64,000 nucleotides of DNA, taken from the NCBI GenBank assembly GCA_902616855.1, contig CACMUL010000005.1:1-64000 (forward strand), read 5' to 3'. The translations under genes and the position numbers were made by a program. Shown piece by piece: positions 9,733 through 17,069 of the stretch. A model generated the notes under the pieces. It did not search any database, was not told where the DNA came from, and saw only the letters and a program-made list of their open reading frames with translations. This stretch comes from an uncultured Alphaproteobacteria bacterium. Its GTDB lineage: Bacteria; Pseudomonadota; Alphaproteobacteria; HIMB59. How positions within the stretch are numbered: the stretch's first letter is position 1; every line of letters starts with the position of its first letter.

Positions 9733-9954
9733 GTGGGTAAAAAAATGGCTATTTTTCAAGATAGTGTACTGTTTAATGGGTTTTTATTCTTTTTATCCAC
9801 ACTATTGCTATGGATAATACTGAAATTCAATAAAAGCAACATAAATAACAAAAAAACTAAGAAAATCATTAATTTCTTTGTTTACCTTGTTTTTATAGGC
9901 GTAATTATATTCATTTTCGATAATCACACCTCTCATTACTTGGATAACTTGTAA
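9733..9954 (+). CDS. Small two-helix membrane protein, unknown
   Basis: A 73 aa ORF (GTG at 9733, or 69 aa from ATG at 9745) with two hydrophobic segments separated by a lysine/asparagine-rich basic loop, so probably a small inner-membrane protein. I do not recognise a family. It is divergent from proteorhodopsin and ends 4 bases before the prenyl synthase start, so it is probably the first gene of a two-gene operon with crtE. The location suggests a link to the photosystem, but no function can be inferred. The protein-like composition and tight spacing support it being real. Confidence 0.6.
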   Translation: MGKKMAIFQDSVLFNGFLFFLSTLLLWIILKFNKSNINNKKTKKIINFFVYLVFIGVIIFIFDNHTSHYLDNL

Positions 9955-9958
9955 TTAA

Positions 9959-10858
9959 ATGAAAATAAGTGAAAACTTCGAGAAAAAGCAAATTAAATCA
10001 TTTTCTTTGAATTTTGATAAAAAACTTATTAGACACATACAAGAATTAAAGTCACCCGATAAACGAATTAAGAAGGCAATGATTTATTTTGCCAAAACTG
10101 GTGGAAAGAGGATTAGACCTTTCTTGCTTTGTCGAATGGGTTATTATTTAGATATTAGGCCGAATATATTAGATGACTTTGCCCTTTCTATAGAATGTGT
10201 TCACCTGCACTCATTAATTCACGATGATTTACCGTCTATGGATAACGATGACTATAGAAGGGGTAAATTAACTGTGCATAAAAAATTTGATGAGGCCACT
10301 GCTGTTTTAGCTGGAGATATGTTTCAAGTTTTGTCAGTAAAAACGCTAGCAGAGTCAAAAAATCTGTCTGATAATCAGAAAATTAAATCAATACAGATGC
10401 TTTCAAAAGCTAATGGTTTGGAGGGTTTAATTGCTGGACAATCCATGGATATTTACATGAAAAAAAATTCAACAATAAAGGATATAGAGACAATGCATCT
10501 TTTAAAAACAGGTGCATTGTTCAGTTTATGTTTCAACCTTCTTCTAACTGTAAAAAAATTAAATTTAAATAAAAAAAGAGAGCTAAAAAAAATTGGAGAT
10601 TCAATTGGAAAAATTTTTCAAGTTACTGATGATATGCTTGATAGATGGGGCAATGAGAAAAAAGTTGGAAAGAAAATTAAAAAAGACTCACAAAAAGCAA
10701 ATTTTGCATATAAGCTTAATCGTACTGAATGTATTAAGTATTTAAAACTAATTCAAAATAGAAATTACAAAGCAATGCAAAATTTCTTTAATAAAAAGAG
10801 GGAACCCTTGCTATATATGTCGAGTCTTGTTAATTTTATCGTTAATCGTATTAAATGA
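9959..10858 (+). CDS. crtE: Polyprenyl (geranylgeranyl/farnesyl) diphosphate synthase
   Basis: Chain-elongating trans-prenyltransferase. The 299 aa protein has the first aspartate-rich motif LIHDDLPSMDNDDYRRG with the two-residue insertion of type II enzymes, and the second motif QVTDDMLDRWG. GGKRIRPFLL is the conserved IPP-binding region. Product length is not certain from sequence: the residue five before the first aspartate motif is His, not the Tyr/Phe usual for farnesyl synthases. Position next to the retinal genes, which otherwise lack a GGPP source, makes GGPP synthase (crtE) the likely role. It could also serve general FPP supply. Confidence 0.85.
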   Translation: MKISENFEKKQIKSFSLNFDKKLIRHIQELKSPDKRIKKAMIYFAKTGGKRIRPFLLCRMGYYLDIRPNILDDFALSIECVHLHSLIHDDLPSMDNDDYRRGKLTVHKKFDEATAVLAGDMFQVLSVKTLAESKNLSDNQKIKSIQMLSKANGLEGLIAGQSMDIYMKKNSTIKDIETMHLLKTGALFSLCFNLLLTVKKLNLNKKRELKKIGDSIGKIFQVTDDMLDRWGNEKKVGKKIKKDSQKANFAYKLNRTECIKYLKLIQNRNYKAMQNFFNKKREPLLYMSSLVNFIVNRIK

Positions 10859-10895
10859 ATAATCATTTTTATAAATATGAAATAACACATAGCCA

Positions 10896-11369
10896 ATGAC
10901 AATAAATGAAAATGATTTAACGAATGCTCGTACTGCTTGGGGAGAGAGCATGATTGCAATTTCACAAGCTTATGAAAAAAAAGGTATTGATCAAGCTACT
11001 TTAGTTGCAAACGAAATGTTAGATAATCTTTATGGGTTTGAGTTAGGAGTAGTATTATTTAAACCAACTCTAAGTGGCGGTAATCAAACATTTCGATTAG
11101 ACAAAGAGGGTGCACTTTCATACTTTGTTGGAAATAACCCAAAGTACCCAACAGATAGTGGTTTTGGAATTAAAGATTGGCTCGAAGTCAAATCAGAAAC
11201 ATCATCTGTGTTTATAGATCAAAATGTAGCAATGTGGATGGGTTGGGTAACGTTGATAAACAAAGAAGGAACTTCTGTCAAAGTTGATAAGAGCTGGGGA
11301 TATAAAAAAACCGAAAATGACATATTAAAAATAGTTTTGCATCACTCTTCACTTCCTTATAAAGCTTGA
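10896..11369 (+). CDS. SnoaL/NTF2-like domain protein, unknown function
   Basis: A 157 aa soluble protein without signal peptide. The layout, an N-terminal helix pair followed by a beta-rich half ending in WGYKKTENDILKIVLHHSSLP, resembles the NTF2/SnoaL-like fold related to the CaMKII association domain. Such homologues are sometimes misnamed phosphoribosyl-AMP cyclohydrolase in marine bacteria, but none of that enzyme's metal-binding motifs are present. It follows crtE by 37 bp on the same strand. Substrate and role are unknown. Confidence 0.7.
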   Translation: MTINENDLTNARTAWGESMIAISQAYEKKGIDQATLVANEMLDNLYGFELGVVLFKPTLSGGNQTFRLDKEGALSYFVGNNPKYPTDSGFGIKDWLEVKSETSSVFIDQNVAMWMGWVTLINKEGTSVKVDKSWGYKKTENDILKIVLHHSSLPYKA

Positions 11370-11450
11370 GTAACTATTTATTTTTAGAAAATCCGAAATT
11401 CATTTAACTTTTGTACATAAAGTAAGTTTTAAAATTCTTTTAATGTAACT

Positions 11451-11849
11451 TTAATTATCGTTAACTTTTACTATGTGCTCTATTGGTTTCCCCTTAATAG
11501 TAAACTGATCATGGAGATAGGAATGAACTGTAATTTTGATAGAGTTTTCTTTCAAATTAAAAAAACGTTGAGGTACGTGTACCCAGTCAGAATAAATTCT
11601 TGTGATTCTTATATCATTTATAAAAAGTTGCAAATATCCGGAGTTTGAAATATTTTCACCTCCAATTTCTGAGGGGTTTAAGTTGAAATTTTTTAAATCT
11701 ATAAAAATATTGTAACCATCAATTTTATCTTTGATGACTGTTAAATTAATTGAAGGGTAAGGTTTATCAGCATCTATCTTATTTCCTGGATGATGAGCAA
11801 AACAATTTATTGAGAAAAAAAATATAAATATCACATACTTAAATTTCAT
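11451..11849 (-). CDS. Hypothetical secreted protein
   Basis: A 132 aa protein with a clear signal peptide (MKFKYVIFIFFFSINCFAHH, probable cleavage after CFA), so exported to the periplasm. The mature part is beta-rich and starts with two histidines. I recognise no family. The next minus-strand gene upstream (a lipoprotein) is 41 bp away, so the two may be co-transcribed. No catalytic motif is visible. Confidence 0.65.
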   Translation of the reverse strand: MKFKYVIFIFFFSINCFAHHPGNKIDADKPYPSINLTVIKDKIDGYNIFIDLKNFNLNPSEIGGENISNSGYLQLFINDIRITRIYSDWVHVPQRFFNLKENSIKITVHSYLHDQFTIKGKPIEHIVKVNDN

Positions 11850-11890
11850 AACTAATAATTATAATATTTATTATTAAACTAATATCTAAC

Positions 11891-12310
11891 TTAAATATCA
11901 CTACACAAATCTTTTGAGTATGTTTCAATAAACAAATTCTTTTTAAAATTGTAAATCGTAATATTTATTATTGTTTTATCTACAGATTTGTTTTGTATAA
12001 AGACTCTGCAATTATCAGTGTTATATCTGTGGAATTCATAAACACTCTCAATTTTTGAAAAATCAACTTTTCCATATTTTAAAATTAAATCATTTAGCGA
12101 TTTATTTAAAAATAGTTCTACACCTTTGAAATGCTCAACAACTTCATTATTTTCCTCAACAATTTCCTCTACTTCAGGGGTATATATAATTTTAGGTACA
12201 GGCTCTGGTTTTATTACTTTCTCTTCTACATCAGTTATTTCACATCCTGTTGCTATAATCAGAAAAGAAATAAAAATAAAATATTTAGATAATTTAACTA
12301 AATTCATCAA
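11891..12310 (-). CDS. Hypothetical lipoprotein
   Basis: A 139 aa protein with a lipoprotein signal peptide: a basic start, a hydrophobic core and a lipobox ending IATGC, giving a lipidated cysteine near residue 23. A Glu/Val/Pro-rich acidic linker follows, then a C-terminal half (FLNKSLNDLILKYGKVDFSK) reminiscent of small outer-membrane-assembly lipoproteins, though not clearly any one of them. Probably anchored in the envelope. It may form an operon with the downstream secreted protein. Confidence 0.65.
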   Translation of the reverse strand: MMNLVKLSKYFIFISFLIIATGCEITDVEEKVIKPEPVPKIIYTPEVEEIVEENNEVVEHFKGVELFLNKSLNDLILKYGKVDFSKIESVYEFHRYNTDNCRVFIQNKSVDKTIINITIYNFKKNLFIETYSKDLCSDI

Positions 12311-12420
12311 ACTCTTAAATCAATAAGAACACAAATTGCTCATGCAATTTCTATATTAAAAACAAAATAAGACAATCAAAACAAATCTCCTACATCCTTT
12401 TTTCATCTAAATATTTAGTT

Positions 12421-12426
12421 TATAAT
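12421..12426 (+). promoter_or_regulatory. Candidate -10 box, possible leaderless transcript
   Basis: TATAAT ends 7 bases before the GTG start of the SMP-30-like gene, so initiation at the usual distance would give a leaderless or nearly leaderless mRNA. No good -35 is seen. The 123-bp gap 12311-12433 otherwise holds only AT-rich sequence. Confidence 0.3.
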
Positions 12427-12433
12427 CTTCTTA

Positions 12434-13345
12434 GTGAGAATTAAATACGAGCAACCGTCTGTTTGTCATCAATCATATAAAAGTGTTCTAGGTCAAAGAC
12501 CAATTTGGGATTGGAGGCACGATAAGCTGTTATGGGTGGATATTTACGAAAATAAAATAATTGAAACAGATCAAGATAATAACGAAGAGCGTCACTATTC
12601 AGTACAAGACGGTGTGACCAATATTCTTTTACAAGATAATAAAAATTATATAATGAGTTCATACGACTCTCTTTATTCAATTCATCCCTCATTATCTAAA
12701 AAACAGCTTCTTAAAAAGATCAATTTTGAAAGTCCAAATAATAGGATTAATGATGCAGACATAGATTTAAATGGACAAATTTGGATATCAACGATGGATA
12801 TTCAGCAAAAGTTTCAGACTGGAAAAGTTATATGTCATGACTCCAATTTAAAACCAATTTACTCAGATAACTCCTATATTATTTCAAATGGACCAGTTTT
12901 TGACTACGAGAGAAACGTAGGTTATGTAACTGACTCTATAAAAAGAATTATTTATATTTTTTCTATTAATGATTTGTCAGGCAATGGAATAAATAAAAAA
13001 GTATTTCTTTCCATGAACAAAATCGATGGAAACCCAGATGGAATGACAGTTGATAAAAAGGGTAATTTATGGGTAGCAATGTGGGGAAGTGGCAAAGTTT
13101 GTTGTTTTGATAAAAAAGGCGCACTTAAATTAATTTTACAACTTCCTGTTTCAAAAGTAACAAGTTGCACATTTGGCGGGAAAAATCTCAATGAGCTTTT
13201 TATCACCACTGCATCAGTTGGTCTCAACGACATTGAAGCAGAAAGACAACCTCACGCAGGAAAACTATTTAAGTTTGTTACCCAAGAACAAGGTTATGCT
13301 TCAAATTGTTATAGATCTGAAAATATCCCCAATTTGTATCATTAA
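12434..13345 (+). CDS. SMP-30/gluconolactonase-like protein
   Basis: A 303 aa six-bladed beta-propeller of the SMP-30/regucalcin/gluconolactonase family, which usually hydrolyses sugar lactones with one divalent metal. Conserved segments are RPIWDWRHDKLLWVDI, NDADIDLNGQIWISTMD, ISNGPVFDYERN and GNPDGMTVDKKGNLWVAMWG. The last two contain the expected metal-ligand Asn and Asp. The third ligand, normally Glu in the motif LGEGP, is Gln here (LGQRP). The metal site is therefore altered and catalysis may be changed. Starts at GTG; no signal peptide, so cytoplasmic. The true substrate is unknown. Confidence 0.85.
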   Translation: MRIKYEQPSVCHQSYKSVLGQRPIWDWRHDKLLWVDIYENKIIETDQDNNEERHYSVQDGVTNILLQDNKNYIMSSYDSLYSIHPSLSKKQLLKKINFESPNNRINDADIDLNGQIWISTMDIQQKFQTGKVICHDSNLKPIYSDNSYIISNGPVFDYERNVGYVTDSIKRIIYIFSINDLSGNGINKKVFLSMNKIDGNPDGMTVDKKGNLWVAMWGSGKVCCFDKKGALKLILQLPVSKVTSCTFGGKNLNELFITTASVGLNDIEAERQPHAGKLFKFVTQEQGYASNCYRSENIPNLYH

Positions 13346-13347
13346 GT

Positions 13348-13566
13348 ATGAAATTCAATCAATCTCAGATTAGTGAAATAATTCAAATGGCTTGGGATGA
13401 TCAAACAGATTTTAGTCATATCAAAAAAATTTATGAAATTGATGAGGGTGATGTTAAAAAAATTATGAAAAAAAATATTAGACAAAAAAGTTATGAAATT
13501 TGGAGAAAGAGAATTTACCAAAGAAGTGCCCAAAAGACACAACTAAAAGGAAAAGATTATGTCTAA
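13348..13566 (+). CDS. TIGR03643 family (DUF2805) small protein
   Basis: A 72 aa protein matching the TIGR03643 pattern: ISEIIQMAWDDQTDFSHI, a helix-turn-helix-like middle (YEIDEGDVKKIMKKN), and the C-terminal SYEIWRKRIYQR. This family is widespread in marine and other bacteria, with no established function. It starts 2 bp after the SMP-30 gene and overlaps msrA by 8 bp, so it is operonic with both. A DNA-binding role is suggested only by the helical layout. Confidence 0.85.
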   Translation: MKFNQSQISEIIQMAWDDQTDFSHIKKIYEIDEGDVKKIMKKNIRQKSYEIWRKRIYQRSAQKTQLKGKDYV

Positions 13567-14023
13567 AGCGTTATTTGGAGCAGGATGTTTTTGGGGGCCT
13601 GAAAAAAAATTTTCTGAGATCAAAGGTGTGATTGAAACCCAAGTAGGTTACTCTCAAGGCTTAACAGATAAAACTTCATACGAAGAAGTTTGCAAAGGTA
13701 ATACAAACCATGCAGAAGTCGTTTTCTTAAAATTTGATGAAAATCTTATTTCATATACCAACCTTGTAGAGTTTTTTTATCAAATTCATGATCCAACAAC
13801 TTTAAATCAACAGGGCCCAGATCGAGGATCTCAATACCGATCATTGATAGGCTACTATGACGAAATTCAATGTGAAATAGCAAAGCAAATCACAGATAAG
13901 TTGAACGAAAGCCAATTTAATCAAAAAATTACTACGATTATAGAACCCGTAAAGAATTACTGTCCTGCTGAGGATTACCATCAAAAGTATATGGAAAAAA
14001 AATACTCTTTTTTAAATTTTTAA
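13559..14023 (+). CDS. msrA: Peptide-methionine (S)-S-oxide reductase
   Basis: Repairs methionine-S-sulfoxide in oxidised proteins in the cytoplasm. The 154 aa protein has the catalytic motif GAGCFWGPE with the nucleophilic Cys near residue 10, plus YEEVCKGNTNHAEVV and HDPTTLNQQGPDRGSQYRS, all diagnostic for MsrA. NYCPAEDYHQKY near the C-terminus includes a possible recycling cysteine. It overlaps the TIGR03643 gene by 8 bp. The convergent tsaB gene ends 4 bp away. Confidence 0.96.
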   Translation: MSKALFGAGCFWGPEKKFSEIKGVIETQVGYSQGLTDKTSYEEVCKGNTNHAEVVFLKFDENLISYTNLVEFFYQIHDPTTLNQQGPDRGSQYRSLIGYYDEIQCEIAKQITDKLNESQFNQKITTIIEPVKNYCPAEDYHQKYMEKKYSFLNF

Positions 14024-14027
14024 ATTT

Positions 14028-14681
14028 TTATATCGGAGAGTAGGGATAAATTATTTTTGGGAACTTATAATTAGATTTTTTCTTATAATGCTTTTTAATA
14101 AAATAATTTGATTTCAATTTTGTTGGCGAAATAATTTTATTTTTAATAAAGCTAAATTCAGAAATTTTTTTTATTTTTTCTAATCCATTTCCTATTAAAA
14201 AATAGTTTTGACTAAATATATCCACAAGATTTGAGTCAATTTTTAAAGTTTTTGTCTTTCCAATTAATCTCCCTGATGTATCAATCTGTTGAATAGCTAA
14301 ATCTTTTCTATTTGTGTCAATCACACACAAGACATTTTTAGTAAGTTTTTTGTTAATACCTAAAAAGAAATGCTCAAAGATAGAATAACCCACAATTTCT
14401 ACTTTATGATCTATAAAAAAGCCTTTCATAAGTGAGTGGCAATTTCTTATTGCTGTAAAGCGTGCTGGTCCATAATTTAGATGTAATTTTTTGATATGAT
14501 CAGCCTTTATTTTTGTTTTAGTTACTAAGTTTTGTAGCAATTCCGATAATATTTTTTCATGTCCATACTCACTTTTTACAGTTTTATCCCAAATGATTTT
14601 TTCATTTTTAAATAAAGTAATTGAACAGTATGATAAAGAGCTATCGATGCCGATTTCAAAATTTTTTACTTTACTGATCAT
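14028..14681 (-). CDS. tsaB: tRNA threonylcarbamoyladenosine biosynthesis protein TsaB
   Basis: Non-catalytic partner of TsaD in making t6A37 of ANN-decoding tRNAs. The 217 aa protein has the ASKHA-type N-terminus (FEIGIDSSLSYCSITLF), the conserved HEKILSELL and the family segment YGPARFTAIRNCHSLMKG, corresponding to the usual GPGSFTGLRIG. The last is clearly diverged. Position near nfu and trpS matches the alphaproteobacterial order. Its ATG overlaps the 5' end of the divergent polysaccharide deacetylase by about 35 bp. Confidence 0.82.
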   Translation of the reverse strand: MISKVKNFEIGIDSSLSYCSITLFKNEKIIWDKTVKSEYGHEKILSELLQNLVTKTKIKADHIKKLHLNYGPARFTAIRNCHSLMKGFFIDHKVEIVGYSIFEHFFLGINKKLTKNVLCVIDTNRKDLAIQQIDTSGRLIGKTKTLKIDSNLVDIFSQNYFLIGNGLEKIKKISEFSFIKNKIISPTKLKSNYFIKKHYKKKSNYKFPKIIYPYSPI

Positions 14682-15648
14682 TTTTGTGTCAAATTTTACT
14701 TTTCCAATTAGTACATCCTATGCAACTAGTGTGAATGATACAATTCCAAATAATATTCTAATGTATCATCGATTTGGTGAAAATAAGTATCCCTCAACAA
14801 ATATACGCGAAGAGCAATTAGTAAGTCATCTAGAGTATTTAAAGGATCAGGGGTTTAATTTTATTTTAGCTAGAGATCTTTTGTTTGATGATAAATTACA
14901 AAAAAAAACTATTTCAATAACTGTAGATGATGCTTATTTATCATTTTTTGAGGTGGGATTACCTATTTTTGAAAAGTATGAGATACCAGTCACTCTTTTT
15001 TTAAATACAGAAAACGTTGGTGGACAAAATTATATGAATTGGACTCAGCTTAAAAGTGTACTAAGTCGTGGTGTAGATATACAAAATCACACACACTCTC
15101 ATTCAAGTTTATCTAGTCTTAGTGAAATTGAAATTGTAAATGAAATAGAAAAATCTCAGGACCTTATTTTTGAAAATTTAGGTATTACTCCAAATTTATT
15201 TGCTTATCCTTTTGGTGAAAATAGTACTATAGCTCAAAAAGTAGTTTCTCAGTATTTTGATGCAGCATTTGGACAACATTCAGGTGCCTTTTCAATTAAT
15301 CAAAAATATTTTATTCCAAGATTCCCCCTAAATGAGAATTATGGATCTATTAATCGAATAAAAGATGCATCAAGTGTTTTACCTTTTAATAATGTGCTTA
15401 TTGAACCTGGCAACCCTTATCAAAGTGAGCCTATCATTAGATATGCTTTAGATTTTAACGAGGACTCTTCCAACATAAATTGTTTTATAAGTGATTTTCA
15501 AGGATCATTTAATCCAACTATTACAAATCTTAATAATAAGTTATTAGTTGAACTTAATCGTTTACCTGTAAAAGGTAGACTTAGGTTTAATTGCACAAAA
15601 GTTAATAATGGTATTTTCTGGTTTGGTTATCAGTACTTAGTTAATTAA
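14647..15648 (+). CDS. Exported polysaccharide deacetylase family protein
   Basis: Carbohydrate esterase family 4-like protein removing acyl groups from glycans. I prefer the ATG at 14647 over the ORF-track start at 14593: it directly gives a signal peptide (MPISKFFTLLIIFVSN, ending near SYA) and reduces the overlap with tsaB. The NodB-type motifs are present: SITVDDAY (motif 1, usually TFDDG), NHTHSHSSL (metal-binding histidines) and FAYPFGE. PgaB-like polysaccharide or peptidoglycan substrates are possible. Its 3' end overlaps the convergent glucosaminidase gene by 8 bp. Confidence 0.85.
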   Translation: MPISKFFTLLIIFVSNFTFPISTSYATSVNDTIPNNILMYHRFGENKYPSTNIREEQLVSHLEYLKDQGFNFILARDLLFDDKLQKKTISITVDDAYLSFFEVGLPIFEKYEIPVTLFLNTENVGGQNYMNWTQLKSVLSRGVDIQNHTHSHSSLSSLSEIEIVNEIEKSQDLIFENLGITPNLFAYPFGENSTIAQKVVSQYFDAAFGQHSGAFSINQKYFIPRFPLNENYGSINRIKDASSVLPFNNVLIEPGNPYQSEPIIRYALDFNEDSSNINCFISDFQGSFNPTITNLNNKLLVELNRLPVKGRLRFNCTKVNNGIFWFGYQYLVN

Positions 15649-16492
15649 ATTTAAATCGATCAAATTCTTGAAGATTATTTGTAGCAATGATTAGCTCTAA
15701 TTTATCGACGTATTTATCGCCGATTTCAGCATAAGCTGCTAAATATTTTACTTTCATACTAATAGGGTCTGTGTATTTTATGCGCTCATCTATTCGTCTA
15801 ATGACACGAAAATTGTAATAAGCTTGATGGGTATTAATATTAAACATATACGCCTCAACACTCTCTAATAAATTTTTAAATTTTAAAACTGCGTGAGTTT
15901 TATCTTCATCCCTGTCTTGAGGAATGATTCCTTTGTCCTCACTTGTAGTCCACTGACCATAAAGAGCATTACCCTCGGTTGCAAATCTAGACTGCCCCCA
16001 ACCACTTTCAATAATTGCTTGTCCAAGAGCTAGTGACACTGGAATAATATTAATACGTTGTTTGAGTTTTCTAAAAAGTTTTGTGTTAATTTCGCTATAA
16101 TCTAATTTATACTTTTTTGATAATCTAATAATCTCGTCAGTTTCGTTTTTGTTTAATTCTTTCCTCGCAAATTTTTTTTCTATATTAATTACCATTCTTC
16201 GTTCTTGCATGATTGAAGTATTCGTATTGTAAATCAATGGTAGTGTTACGAGGTAAAATAGTTTTTTCTTTGTTGGAACATCTTGTATTTCTGAAAAATC
16301 ATCTGGTAATTCTGATATTATAGGAAGATGACCAATATTTTCTTGCGTTAAAATTTCAGGAATAAAATTATTTTTTTTATAATATTTATTTAAATCAACC
16401 CAATTATGAAATTCTCCTGCGTTAAGAGATGAATTTAATAAAAATCCAAAAAAAAAAAGTAAAAGACTAGACTTCAACGGGTCGTACTTCAC
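15641..16492 (-). CDS. Bax-type glucosaminidase domain protein
   Basis: A 283 aa exported protein with an N-terminal signal peptide (SSLLLFFFGFLLNSSLNA). Its C-terminal glucosaminidase-like domain carries LALGQAIIESGWGQSRFA, containing the likely catalytic Glu, then EGNALYGQWTT. This pattern matches the E. coli Bax family (COG2992), probable peptidoglycan N-acetylglucosaminidases. It overlaps the 3' end of the nfu gene by 26 bp, so it is co-transcribed with it. It pairs convergently with a polysaccharide deacetylase; both may act on cell-wall glycans. Confidence 0.85.
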   Translation of the reverse strand: MKYDPLKSSLLLFFFGFLLNSSLNAGEFHNWVDLNKYYKKNNFIPEILTQENIGHLPIISELPDDFSEIQDVPTKKKLFYLVTLPLIYNTNTSIMQERRMVINIEKKFARKELNKNETDEIIRLSKKYKLDYSEINTKLFRKLKQRINIIPVSLALGQAIIESGWGQSRFATEGNALYGQWTTSEDKGIIPQDRDEDKTHAVLKFKNLLESVEAYMFNINTHQAYYNFRVIRRIDERIKYTDPISMKVKYLAAYAEIGDKYVDKLELIIATNNLQEFDRFKFN

Positions 16493-17024
16493 GGACTTCA
16501 GGAATATAATGCTTTAGCATATTTTCAATTCCCATTTTTAAAGTTGCCGTTGAACTTGGACATCCCTGACAGGCCCCTTGCATTTGTAGAAATACAACTC
16601 CTTCATTATATTTGTCAAATATGATATCTCCACCGTCCATAGCAACAGCTGGTCTTACTTTACTATCTAGAAGTTCTTTGATCTTTTTTACAACATCACT
16701 GTCGTTCTCATCAATTGTATGTCCAGTTGATGCAGATTGCTCTGAGATAATAGGTTTGTTCATTGTAAAGTGCTCAATGATACAACCCAAAATTGCAGGT
16801 TTCATAAGCGTCCAATCATTATCTTTGCCTTTGGTTATAGTGATAAAGTCAGACCCAAAAAAAACACCCTCAACACCTTTAATATTGAACAAGTTCATTG
16901 CCAAAGGTGAATTTGAGGCAGACTCTTGGTTTTGATAGAACATAGTTCCGTCTTTCATGACCTCTTTACCTGGCAAAAACTTTAAGGTTGCAGGGTTAGG
17001 CGTTGGTTCAGTCTGTACGAACAT
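16467..17024 (-). CDS. Nfu-type iron-sulfur cluster carrier
   Basis: Scaffold/carrier delivering [4Fe-4S] clusters to target proteins. The 185 aa protein has an N-terminal Nfu_N domain (MFVQTEPTPNPATLKFLPG) and a C-terminal NifU domain with the cluster-binding CxxC motif in MQGACQGCPSSTATLK. This two-domain form is the common alphaproteobacterial/mitochondrial NFU1 type. It is 45 bp downstream of trpS on the same strand and overlaps the glucosaminidase gene. trpS-nifU-tsaB neighbourhood is conserved in alphaproteobacteria. Confidence 0.94.
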   Translation of the reverse strand: MFVQTEPTPNPATLKFLPGKEVMKDGTMFYQNQESASNSPLAMNLFNIKGVEGVFFGSDFITITKGKDNDWTLMKPAILGCIIEHFTMNKPIISEQSASTGHTIDENDSDVVKKIKELLDSKVRPAVAMDGGDIIFDKYNEGVVFLQMQGACQGCPSSTATLKMGIENMLKHYIPEVREVRPVEV

Positions 17025-17069
17025 TGCTAATAATATGTCTATAAAATTGGAAATTTCAAGCCAAAGTGT

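Noticed and set aside
9793-9801. Perfect DnaA box TTATCCACA inside the small membrane ORF
   Set aside because: Isolated, inside a coding region and 50 kb from dnaA; a single 9-mer match is expected by chance.
12952-13233. Minus-strand ORF of 93 aa opposite the SMP-30 gene, and similar long shadow ORFs (19130-19456, 21745-22065, 41580-41921)
   Set aside because: They lie fully inside well-supported genes on the other strand or frame, have no family features and no independent ribosome sites.
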